Source: Campylobacteraceae bacterium (GTDB lineage Bacteria > Campylobacterota > Campylobacteria > Campylobacterales > Sulfurospirillaceae). From it: a DNA stretch of 5,439 nt. Both the position numbers and the translations under genes were made by a program. The notes beneath the pieces were generated by a model. That model was not told where the DNA came from. It was given only the letters and a program-made list of their open reading frames with translations, and did no database searches. Within the stretch, counting starts at the first letter, position 1, and each line of letters opens with the position of its first letter. Shown here in pieces: positions 1 through 5,302 of this stretch. Where the stretch lies: NCBI GenBank assembly GCA_027055635.1, contig JALUMZ010000323.1:1-5439 (forward strand), read 5' to 3'.

Positions 1-218
1 AGAGGAGAAAGCACTAAAAATGGAGCAATTTGAGTGATGGAGCTTGACTCCTTTGAAAGCACTATCTCTTTTGAAAGTAGCTTTGAAAAGTCCCTATACC
101 CTTGAAAAATTGAGATAGGCTTCTTATACAATAGATACATTTTGAGTATTTTTATAAAATTTGTTAATAGTGGAGCAAGCAAGATCAAAACCACAATGGT
201 ACTTATATATAAAATCAT
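1..218 (-). CDS. hyfC: HyfC/HycD-like hydrogenase membrane subunit (NuoH family), N-terminal part only
   Basis: Seen: 72 codons are open from an ATG at 218 to the left edge, where the gene runs out of the window. The protein starts with a hydrophobic helix (about residues 1-22). A basic segment follows, then QGYRDFSKLLSKE (about residues 39-51), and then a second hydrophobic stretch beginning around residue 64. Known: HyfC/HycD proteins, homologues of complex I NuoH, have a helix followed by a motif of the type RRGP..LQ.YRD..KLL. They anchor the hydrogenase module to the membrane arm and help couple redox chemistry to ion movement. Context: the ATG overlaps the hyfB stop codon by four bases (ATGA), which points to translational coupling. 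I see no strong Shine-Dalgarno sequence (only GGGG about 8 bases upstream and AAGAG touching the ATG). The family is fairly certain from motif and position. Whether the complex is a hydrogenase or a hydrogenase-related complex is open. Confidence 0.85.
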   Translation of the reverse strand, partial: MILYISTIVVLILLAPLLTNFIKILKMYLLYKKPISIFQGYRDFSKLLSKEIVLSKESSSITQIAPFLVLSP

Positions 219-2095
219 CTCTTAGACCCCACAAGAAGTATCTTTACTGAGATGATCATCATCACAGACTCTAGTGCCAATGTGCTCCAGCTAAATTCAT
301 GAACAAAAATCCTATAACTAAAAAGAACTGATAGAAGCATATTAAATATAATTGCTGAGTATTTTCTTTGCTCAAAGTGAGCTAATCTATAGATATAGTA
401 ACTTATCTTATTTGTAAGTTTAACACCACTCCTATAAAGAGTTCTCTCGAACAGAGGCTCTACATGTACACTAAATTTTGCATCTACAAATTTGCTTTTA
501 TGGCCTGTGATTATCTCTTTTTCAAAATGTATATCAGGATCATACAGCCATGTAAAGAATCTTCTTATAGGACCTGCAAAACCTGTTGCCGAATACTGTG
601 TAACAGAACTTGTATTATAGCCACAAGCCCAGGTATGAAATACTCTTTTTTTAATATTTAGCATTTTATAGAAAATATATAAGATGAAAGTTATAACCAA
701 TAATCCAGCCAATAAAATTAAAGGTGATACAACACCGCCGTTATAAGCAATAGAGTGCAAACTCCATATATTTGGAAAAATTTTATCATAAATAGAAGTT
801 TGGCTTAATCCATATATTACACCGTCAAAAAGTTTTATATAAAAAGGGGTAAACAACATCAAAGAGACAATAACAAATCCCATCAAAACCATTCCACTTT
901 TCATTAGAAAATTCACTTCAGTAGCATGTTTTGCATTTTGGCTTCTATGAAGACCTAAAAAAGTAATACCAAAAACTTTTATAAAACAGGCGATTGCCAA
1001 ACCACTTGTAAGCGCTAGTGCAAAGACAGAAAATGGTATAGCCAGTTTTAAGGAGATATTATCTATAACAGATGAGCTAAGCATAGATTGAAATATCATC
1101 CATTCACTCAAGAAACCATTTGTTGGTGGGAGTGCAGATATACTGATAGAAGCTAGAAGAAAAGTAAAAGCAGTTATAGGCATAGACTTGATGAGCCCGC
1201 CATATTTTTCCATATTTTTTGTTTTAGTTTCATGCAAGACGCTACCGGCACCCATAAAAAGCAGAGATTTAAAACTCATATGATTAAATGTATGAAAAAG
1301 TGCTGCTATAAAAGCAAAAGAGCTTAAAGTTTTAAGGTGCAGGGATGAAAATATCATTCCCATTCCAAAACCTATGAGAATGATACCGATATTTTCTATC
1401 GAATGGTTTGCAAGAAGTGCTTTGATGTCGTGCTCACTTAAGGCGTACAATACACCGACCAAAGATGATATAGCACCTATTATTAACACTAAAACACCCC
1501 ACTCCAACTGCCAAGTACCAAAAATATCAAACATAAATCTAAATAACCCATATATAGCAACTTTTAACATAACTCCACTCATCAAAGCAGAGACGGGACT
1601 TGGAGCAGCAGGATGTGCATAAGGAAGCCATACATGTAGAGGCACTGCCCCAGCTTTACTCAAAAGCGCAAAAATCACAAAGAAGAAGAGAAGTGTAGGG
1701 TATGCAAAATCAGAGACTATACTTTTCATCTGTATAAAATTTAACTCCAAATTTCCATTTGTTGCTATTAAAAAGAAAAGGAGCAAAAAAACAAAGCCAA
1801 AGTGTGTCATAAAAAAATAAAATCTAGCAGCCCTTATCGTAGATTTTCCCTCGATTTGCGTTAATATCAATTGCCAAGAAGTCAAACTCATAAGCTCCCA
1901 AAAAAGCAGAAAAACCAGTGCATTTGCCGATATAACTACCCCTATCATAGAGATAATAAACGCAAAATAGTGTATCAAATAGTAAAATTTTCTCTTGATA
2001 TGGCTTAAGTATCCAAAAGAGTAAAAGAGATTTGGCACGACACCGAGTATTATTAAAAAAATAAAAAGATTTGATAAATTATCAAATAAAAACAT
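215..2095 (-). CDS. hyfB: HyfB/HycC-like antiporter-type membrane subunit of a group 4 [NiFe] hydrogenase or related complex
   Basis: Seen: 626 residues, strongly hydrophobic, roughly 14 membrane segments. Key family features in order are FWELMSLTSW with membrane Glu67, SKAGAVPLHVWLP (Lys147), AHPAAPSPVSALMSGVMLK (Lys178), DIKALLA (Lys225), HTFNHMSFKSLLFMGAG (His268, His272, Lys276), PPTNGFLSEW (Glu331), CFIKVFGITF (Lys373) and a C-terminal WACGY near 489-493. Known: this is the HyfB/HycC branch of the NuoL/Mrp antiporter superfamily. Glu67 and Lys147 correspond to the NuoL residues Glu144 and Lys229 used in proton translocation. The protein sits in the cytoplasmic membrane. Start: the ATG at 2095 has AGGA ten bases upstream, and an in-frame TAG lies five codons upstream of it, so no longer start exists. 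Odd: the protein begins where E. coli HyfB reaches its MDSLSAF segment, so about 70 residues (two helices) seem absent. Subtype is inferred; an Ehr-like complex or another antiporter-bearing complex remains possible. Confidence 0.9.
   Translation of the reverse strand: MFLFDNLSNLFIFLIILGVVPNLFYSFGYLSHIKRKFYYLIHYFAFIISMIGVVISANALVFLLFWELMSLTSWQLILTQIEGKSTIRAARFYFFMTHFGFVFLLLFFLIATNGNLELNFIQMKSIVSDFAYPTLLFFFVIFALLSKAGAVPLHVWLPYAHPAAPSPVSALMSGVMLKVAIYGLFRFMFDIFGTWQLEWGVLVLIIGAISSLVGVLYALSEHDIKALLANHSIENIGIILIGFGMGMIFSSLHLKTLSSFAFIAALFHTFNHMSFKSLLFMGAGSVLHETKTKNMEKYGGLIKSMPITAFTFLLASISISALPPTNGFLSEWMIFQSMLSSSVIDNISLKLAIPFSVFALALTSGLAIACFIKVFGITFLGLHRSQNAKHATEVNFLMKSGMVLMGFVIVSLMLFTPFYIKLFDGVIYGLSQTSIYDKIFPNIWSLHSIAYNGGVVSPLILLAGLLVITFILYIFYKMLNIKKRVFHTWACGYNTSSVTQYSATGFAGPIRRFFTWLYDPDIHFEKEIITGHKSKFVDAKFSVHVEPLFERTLYRSGVKLTNKISYYIYRLAHFEQRKYSAIIFNMLLSVLFSYRIFVHEFSWSTLALESVMMIISVKILLVGSKR
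2069..2087. repeat. Perfect 19-bp palindrome inside the hyfB start, FNR-like
   Basis: Arms ATTTGATAA and TTATCAAAT flank a single central base, so the site is perfectly symmetric. It covers codons 3-9 of hyfB. The inner part reads TTGAT-N5-ATCAA, while the known FNR consensus is TTGAT-N4-ATCAA, so the spacing is one base too long. It could be a regulator site or chance in AT-rich coding sequence. Confidence 0.35.
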
Positions 2096-2105
2096 TATTA
2101 TAGTA

Positions 2106-2109
2106 TCCT
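2106..2109 (-). promoter_or_regulatory. Ribosome binding site of hyfB, possibly masked
   Basis: On the minus strand AGGA lies 10 bases before the hyfB ATG, a longer spacer than usual. It is the only Shine-Dalgarno-like sequence available. UCCU lies four bases upstream (2114-2117), so the transcript could fold into a small UCCU-UUUU-AGGA hairpin hiding the site. That stem is weak and its role is inferred. Confidence 0.45.
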
Positions 2110-2126
2110 AAAAAGGAGGCTGTTTT

Positions 2127-2186
2127 ATGAGTCTCAAAAATTATTTCTACATAGTGAAAATATACCTTAGAAAGTATATTTTATAA
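2127..2186 (+). CDS. Possible 19-residue peptide with perfect Shine-Dalgarno sequence, opposite strand
   Basis: Seen: ATG at 2127, 19 codons, TAA at 2184-2186. AAGGAGG at 2113-2119 lies 7 bases upstream, an ideal Shine-Dalgarno sequence at ideal spacing. The peptide runs from MSLKNYFY to YLRKYIL and is basic and aromatic, with five tyrosines and four lysines. A TATTAT or TATAGT sequence at 2096-2104 could be a -10 element, with TTGATA at 2071-2076 about 19 bases further upstream. It sits in the fabH-hyfB gap against the direction of all other genes and spans the 26-bp palindrome. I do not recognise the peptide. Chance is a serious alternative: the same bases read on the minus strand are only a CCTCCTT tract before the hyfB start. 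Confidence 0.2.
   Translation: MSLKNYFYIVKIYLRKYIL
2157..2182. repeat. 26-bp near-palindrome, candidate operator for the hyf promoter
   Basis: Perfect nine-base arms AAAATATAC and GTATATTTT enclose eight bases, of which two more pairs are also symmetric; in RNA it would form a 12-bp stem with one G-U. It lies in the fabH-hyfB gap and overlaps the downstream edge of the proposed -10 (2180-2185) and the predicted transcription start, the usual place for a repressor operator. It could instead act as a weak bidirectional terminator after fabH, but the stem is AT-rich and no separate U run follows. Confidence 0.45.
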
Positions 2187-2192
2187 CAAAAT
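2180..2192 (-). promoter_or_regulatory. Candidate promoter of the hyf operon
   Basis: On the minus strand the sequence reads ATTTTGT followed by TATAAA. This resembles the Campylobacterota housekeeping promoter (T run, G, any base, TATAAT) with one mismatch in the hexamer. Start of transcription would be near 2171-2174, giving a leader of roughly 75 bases before hyfB. No conserved -35 is expected in this group. A second -10-like TATAAT at 2098-2103 lies too close to the ATG to drive a complete hyfB message. Confidence 0.4.
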
Positions 2193-2203
2193 GGTTAAAA
2201 AAT

Positions 2204-3196
2204 TTAATTTCCACCAAATCTAACAAGTGCGCTAGCCCAAGTAAAGCCACCGCCAAAGGTATCAAGGAGCATCAAATCCCCGCTTTTCAATCGTCCATCT
2301 TCATAAGCATCATTTATCGCCATAGGTATTGACGCGGCAGAGGTGTTGCCGTATTTTTCAACAGTAAAAACTGTCTTTTCTTTTGGAAATTTCAGTTTAT
2401 TTCTTACTGCCTCTATGATTCTTAGATTTGCCTGATGAGGTATAAAAAGATCTATATCCTCGGGCTCTATATCATTTGTTTTTAAAATATCAACGACATC
2501 TTTAGTCAGTGTTCTTACCGCTACTTTAAAAACTTCATTTCCTGCCATCTTTATATATTGCAAGCCTTCGTTCATCATTTCAGTCGAACATGGGTATTTT
2601 GAACCACAACCCGGAGTTATAAGTAGATCAGAATATTTACCATCAGCACTAGCATGCACATCTAATATGGCTCTATTTTTATCATCCGTTGCACTAATAA
2701 TTGCTGCACCCGCACCATCTCCAAAAAGTATGCAAGTACCTCTATCACTATAATCAACCAAGGAGCTAATTTTCTCTGCTCCTACAAGCAAGATATTTTT
2801 CTTCGCACCTGATTCGATAAATGCCTTTGCTAAAGAGAGCATATAGACAAAACCACTACAAGCTGCGCTTAGATCAAATGCCATAACATCTCTTATACCA
2901 ATTTTATCACTTATTAAACAAGCAGTTGAGGGCATACAGAGGTGATCAGGCGAGAGCGTAGCACAAATCACCAAATCTATATCATTCTTATCTATACCTG
3001 CTCTTTGTATAGCTTTGTCGGCTGCTAATGCACCCATATCACTTGTTGTTTGCTCTACTGCTGCAATTCTTCTGTTTTTTATACCCGTACGCTGTACTAT
3101 CCACTCATCACTCGTATCGACAATTTTTTCAAAGTCTTTGTTTGTCATTATTTTTTCTGGCACATAAGAGCCGATGGATTTTAGAGATGCATACAT
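2204..3196 (-). CDS. fabH: Beta-ketoacyl-ACP synthase III (FabH)
   Basis: FabH condenses acetyl-CoA with malonyl-ACP and so starts fatty acid chains in the cytosol. Seen, numbered from the chosen start: 330 residues, the family's usual size. The N-terminal GSYVPEKIMTN and DEWIVQRTGI are typical. The catalytic triad is complete, with Cys113 in SAACSGF, His254 in PHQAN and Asn284 in YGNTSAAS. The glycine-rich end (DTFGGGFTWASALVRF) is intact. Start: the ATG at 3196 has AAGGA five bases upstream and aligns with the family N-terminus. An in-frame ATG at 3241 would add 15 lysine-rich residues, overlap plsX and lack a comparable site, so I reject it. Context: 22 bases downstream of plsX, the classic plsX-fabH pair. 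It is the last gene of the ndk-led operon. Confidence 0.98.
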   Translation of the reverse strand: MYASLKSIGSYVPEKIMTNKDFEKIVDTSDEWIVQRTGIKNRRIAAVEQTTSDMGALAADKAIQRAGIDKNDIDLVICATLSPDHLCMPSTACLISDKIGIRDVMAFDLSAACSGFVYMLSLAKAFIESGAKKNILLVGAEKISSLVDYSDRGTCILFGDGAGAAIISATDDKNRAILDVHASADGKYSDLLITPGCGSKYPCSTEMMNEGLQYIKMAGNEVFKVAVRTLTKDVVDILKTNDIEPEDIDLFIPHQANLRIIEAVRNKLKFPKEKTVFTVEKYGNTSAASIPMAINDAYEDGRLKSGDLMLLDTFGGGFTWASALVRFGGN

Positions 3197-3201
3197 GTAT
3201 A

Positions 3202-3206
3202 TCCTT
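3202..3206 (-). promoter_or_regulatory. Ribosome binding site that fixes the fabH start
   Basis: Minus-strand AAGGA lies five bases before the ATG at 3196, inside the short plsX-fabH gap. It favours this start over the in-frame ATG at 3241. Confidence 0.75.
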
Positions 3207-3218
3207 TTTGAAGAATTT

Positions 3219-4211
3219 TTAAACTTCTTGTAGCTTAGCAATCCTCTCTTCTATATCTTCATTGATATTAGAGTTAGAGAAGCTTATGGCTTGAAAAACA
3301 GCATTTTTTATAGCTTTTGCATTACTTTTGCCGTGTGCAACAATAGCACATCCATTGATACCTATCAGGGGTGCTCCACCATACTCGGCGTAATCAACTT
3401 GTTTTTTAAGTATCTTAAATACTTTTCTCATCAAGATAGAACCTGCTATGGCAATTGGAGATTTTCTTATATTTTTTTTGATAATTTTTGTTATAGATTC
3501 TGCAACACCTTCACTTGTTTTCAAGAGTATATTGCCGACAAATCCATCACAAACGATCACATCTGTCGAACCGTCAAATATATTATTGCCCTCAACATAA
3601 CCTATAAAACTACTATTTGTGCTTAAAATCTTATAAACTTCTTTGGTTATATCATTGCCCTTACTTTTCTCTTCACCATTTGATAAAAGACCGACACGAG
3701 GATTTTGCCTCTCTAAGACATCTCTGACATAAGCTTCACCCATTATGGCAAATTGAGCTAGGTGTTCACTTTTGCAATCAACATTTGCACCGACATCAAG
3801 AACAAAACTCGGTTTCTGTGTTGAAGTTGGCATAATAGTAGCGATAGCCGGCCTTAAAACACCTTTGAGCCTTCCTATGCGAAGTGTTGCCAAACTCATA
3901 GTTGCTCCACTGTGACCCGGAGAAACTACAGCATCAGCCTTACCTTCTTTCACTAGCATTACAGCCTTGTATATAGAAGTCTCTTTCTTCTTAAGTGCAT
4001 CTGTTGCGCTATCACTCATACTCAATACTTCATCTGCTTGAATAAAAGTAATTTTATCTACAAACTGAGGTGGAACAAAATTTTTAATCTGGTCAATATC
4101 TCCAACCAAAATAGGATGAAAATCTTTTTCCTTAAAGGCCTTTATAACACCTTCAATAACGGGTTCGGGACCTAAATCCCCACCCATTACATCAATGGCA
4201 ATATTCAACAT
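3219..4211 (-). CDS. plsX: Phosphate acyltransferase PlsX
   Basis: PlsX converts acyl-ACP to acyl-phosphate, the acyl donor for PlsY in phospholipid synthesis; it is a peripheral membrane enzyme. Seen: 330 residues, normal length. Family blocks in order are IAIDVMGGDLGPE (4-16), MSDSATDALKKKETS (65-79), VVSPGHSGATMS (95-106), VLDVGANVDCK (137-147), LLSNGEEKSKGN (175-186), VCDGFVGNILLK (220-231) and EYGGAPLIGINGC (276-288). The third block usually reads SAGNTGA or, in Campylobacter, SAGHSGA, so the Pro here (residue 98) is a mild variant. Start: the ATG directly abuts the rpmF stop (TAG|ATG) with no clear Shine-Dalgarno sequence, so translation probably couples to rpmF. Followed by fabH after 22 bases. 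Confidence 0.98.
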   Translation of the reverse strand: MLNIAIDVMGGDLGPEPVIEGVIKAFKEKDFHPILVGDIDQIKNFVPPQFVDKITFIQADEVLSMSDSATDALKKKETSIYKAVMLVKEGKADAVVSPGHSGATMSLATLRIGRLKGVLRPAIATIMPTSTQKPSFVLDVGANVDCKSEHLAQFAIMGEAYVRDVLERQNPRVGLLSNGEEKSKGNDITKEVYKILSTNSSFIGYVEGNNIFDGSTDVIVCDGFVGNILLKTSEGVAESITKIIKKNIRKSPIAIAGSILMRKVFKILKKQVDYAEYGGAPLIGINGCAIVAHGKSNAKAIKNAVFQAISFSNSNINEDIEERIAKLQEV

Positions 4212-4364
4212 CTAGTTTTTATATTCGCCTGTTGTTTTATTGATTCTGTGTGGCATCTTCCATGTGCCGTCACTATCTTTAACCGGCATTGCCAATGTCA
4301 CTTTATAGTGTGTTCTTCTTTTTGCCGCTCTTGTTTTACTAACCCTTCTCTTTGGTACTGCCAT
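4212..4364 (-). CDS. rpmF: 50S ribosomal protein L32
   Basis: A 50-codon gene that is easy to miss. Seen: the protein starts MAVPKRRVSKTRAAKRRTHYK and continues through PVKDSDGTWKMPHRIN to end at KTTGEYKN, a full-length bacterial L32 of the Campylobacterota type. It contains no cysteine, so it is the form without the four-cysteine zinc ribbon found in some other bacteria. It belongs to the large ribosomal subunit. Start: ATG at 4364 with AGGAG seven bases upstream. Context: the DUF177 gene - rpmF - plsX - fabH order is widely conserved in bacteria. The TAG stop touches the plsX ATG. The strong binding site here probably also feeds ribosomes to plsX. Confidence 0.97.
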   Translation of the reverse strand: MAVPKRRVSKTRAAKRRTHYKVTLAMPVKDSDGTWKMPHRINKTTGEYKN

Positions 4365-4371
4365 TATTATT

Positions 4372-4376
4372 CTCCT
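4372..4376 (-). promoter_or_regulatory. Ribosome binding site of rpmF
   Basis: Minus-strand AGGAG lies seven bases before the rpmF ATG, in the 17-base gap after the DUF177 gene. It supports the short rpmF gene as real. Confidence 0.75.
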
Positions 4377-4381
4377 AAAAT

Positions 4382-4729
4382 TTATTTATTGCAACTACTA
4401 CAATATAGATAATCGCATTTGAATGACTCTAATTCGCTTTGTAACATTGTATCAAAATCTATAAAATCATCAAAAAACTCTATCAAGTTGATATATTTGT
4501 CATCATCATAAAGACCACAACTTGCATATATCTCTACATTTTGTTTTATACTTTTTGTAAATTCATCACCACATCTATCACAAAGATGAAGAAAACTTCC
4601 CTCTATGATACCGGTACACTTTACTAAATTTTTATTAATTTTTTGAGCAATCCCAAAAAAACTAATATCTTCTTTTTTTACTTCAAAATTAATCCCATCA
4701 TATGGAATCTTTTTGAACCCTATTTTCAT
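4382..4729 (-). CDS. DUF177 / YceD-like protein, putative 23S rRNA accumulation factor
   Basis: Seen: 115 residues with a CxxC pair at Cys50 and Cys53 (LCDRCGDEF), an acidic middle (YDDDKYINLIEFFDDFIDFD, 74-93) and a C-terminal cluster Cys105, Cys110, Cys113. This is the layout of the DUF177/YceD family, which often carries metal-binding cysteines. Known: YceD of E. coli and its plant relatives are needed for normal 23S rRNA accumulation, and the gene usually stands directly before rpmF, as here. The protein is shorter than E. coli YceD (about 170 residues), as is usual for this phylum as far as I recall. Start: the ATG at 4729 has no Shine-Dalgarno sequence. The 17-base gap after ndk is almost pure A/T and contains TATAAT. 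The family call rests on cysteine pattern plus position. Confidence 0.85.
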   Translation of the reverse strand: MKIGFKKIPYDGINFEVKKEDISFFGIAQKINKNLVKCTGIIEGSFLHLCDRCGDEFTKSIKQNVEIYASCGLYDDDKYINLIEFFDDFIDFDTMLQSELESFKCDYLYCSSCNK

Positions 4730-4746
4730 AATATTATACTATAATT

Positions 4747-5160
4747 TTACAGTACTTCTCTTCCGGCAAAAAAGAAATTTATCTCTATATTTGCATTTTC
4801 CAAACTATCACTACCATGTACTGCATTTGCATCAATACTATCAGCAAAATCTGCTCTTATAGTTCCTGCTTCTGCCTCTTTTGGATTTGTAGCACCCATA
4901 AGCTCTCTGTTCTTTGCTACTGCATTTTCACCCTCAAGCACCATAACTACTACAGGACCACTGGTCATGAACTCAACCAATTCACCAAAGAAAGGTCTTT
5001 GTGCATGCACCTCATAAAATTTTCCCGCATCACTAGTGCTTAACTGTATCTTCTTCATTGCTGCGATTCTAAGTCCATTTGACTCAAATCTATCAACTAT
5101 CTTCCCTATAACATTTTTTGCCACTGCATCTGGTTTTATTATTGATAATGTTCTTTCCAA
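4747..5160 (-). CDS. ndk: Nucleoside diphosphate kinase
   Basis: Ndk transfers the gamma phosphate of ATP to nucleoside diphosphates through a phospho-histidine and balances the cytosolic NTP and dNTP pools. Seen: 137 residues, the usual length. Signature residues are SIIKPDAVAKNVIGKI (Lys9), RPFF (55-58), EFMTSGPVVVMVLEGENAV (63-81), GATNP (89-93), GTIRADFA (99-106) and NAVHGSDS with catalytic His115. Start: TTG at 5160, with AGGAG six bases upstream. The codons directly above include in-frame stops (TAG), and the first residues match the family start (ERT.SIIKPDAV), so the TTG is well supported. Context: first gene of the operon, about 45 bases after a strong promoter; the DUF177 gene follows after 17 bases. 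Confidence 0.98.
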   Translation of the reverse strand: MERTLSIIKPDAVAKNVIGKIVDRFESNGLRIAAMKKIQLSTSDAGKFYEVHAQRPFFGELVEFMTSGPVVVMVLEGENAVAKNRELMGATNPKEAEAGTIRADFADSIDANAVHGSDSLENANIEINFFFAGREVL

Positions 5161-5166
5161 TATTTT

Positions 5167-5171
5167 CTCCT
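5167..5171 (-). promoter_or_regulatory. Ribosome binding site of ndk, supports a TTG start
   Basis: Minus-strand AGGAG lies six bases before the TTG at 5158-5160. In-frame stop codons upstream exclude any longer reading frame. Confidence 0.8.
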
Positions 5172-5183
5172 AAATCTATTTAT

Positions 5184-5200
5184 CTCTATTTTTAATAGAG
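5184..5200 (-). other. Leader hairpin in the ndk 5' untranslated region
   Basis: Perfect seven-base arms CTCTATT and AATAGAG enclose three bases. The hairpin would form right at the 5' end of the ndk transcript, 12 bases before the Shine-Dalgarno sequence. No U run follows, so it is not an intrinsic terminator. It could protect the message end or affect translation; this role is inferred. Confidence 0.45.
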
Positions 5201-5211
5201 GTCAAGGGCGG

Positions 5212-5226
5212 ATTATACCAAAAAAA
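5212..5226 (-). promoter_or_regulatory. Promoter of the ndk-DUF177-rpmF-plsX-fabH operon
   Basis: On the minus strand the sequence is TTTTTTTGG followed by a perfect TATAAT. This matches the Campylobacter/Helicobacter housekeeping promoter pattern (T run, G, any base, TATAAT) exactly, and no -35 is needed in that group. The start point would be near 5202-5205, giving a leader of about 45 bases before the ndk TTG. Confidence 0.8.
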
Positions 5227-5251
5227 GTTTTAATTGTAGTTAAATTTATCT

Positions 5252-5293
5252 AAAAAGAGAAAGAAGTTTGAGATGATCTTAAATCATCTCAAA
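5252..5293 (-). terminator. Intrinsic terminator after the ferredoxin gene
   Basis: A perfect 11-bp stem (TTTGAGATGAT at 5267-5277, ATCATCTCAAA at 5283-5293) has a five-base loop. Read on the minus strand it begins about ten bases after the ferredoxin stop and is followed by a pyrimidine-rich tail (CTTCTTTCTCTTTTT). The stem is low in G+C and the U run is interrupted, so termination may be partial, allowing some read-through into ndk. Confidence 0.65.
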
Positions 5294-5302
5294 ATATTTA
5301 TG

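Noticed and set aside
464..661. Plus-strand open frame of 65 codons inside hyfB
   Set aside because: Antisense to a strongly conserved membrane protein gene, with low-complexity, cysteine-rich content and no ribosome site; a shadow frame.
1374..1622. Plus-strand open frame of 82 codons inside hyfB
   Set aside because: Covers the most conserved part of HyfB (residues about 158-240) on the other strand; no ribosome site or recognisable domain.
2186..2212. A/T-rich symmetric tract at the fabH stop (TTAAA...TTTAA)
   Set aside because: Short arms in nearly pure A/T sequence, without G-C pairs; expected by chance.
3028..3222. Plus-strand open frame of 64 codons inside fabH
   Set aside because: Antisense to the conserved FabH N-terminus and without a start signal.
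3197..3241. Longer fabH starting at ATG 3241 (15 extra residues)
   Set aside because: It overlaps the plsX 3' end, the extra residues have no FabH counterpart, and the ATG at 3196 has a well-placed AAGGA.
3291..3626. Plus-strand open frame of 111 codons inside plsX
   Set aside because: The PlsX frame explains the conservation; the antisense product is Phe/Tyr/Cys-rich as expected from reversed AT-rich coding sequence.
4816..5043. Plus-strand open frame of 75 codons inside ndk
   Set aside because: Ndk is complete and conserved on the other strand; this frame has no signals.
5172..5204. Second ndk promoter with TTGACC and TAAATA at 17-base spacing
   Set aside because: The -10 is poor and transcription would start at the ribosome site itself; the perfect promoter at 5212-5226 is sufficient.
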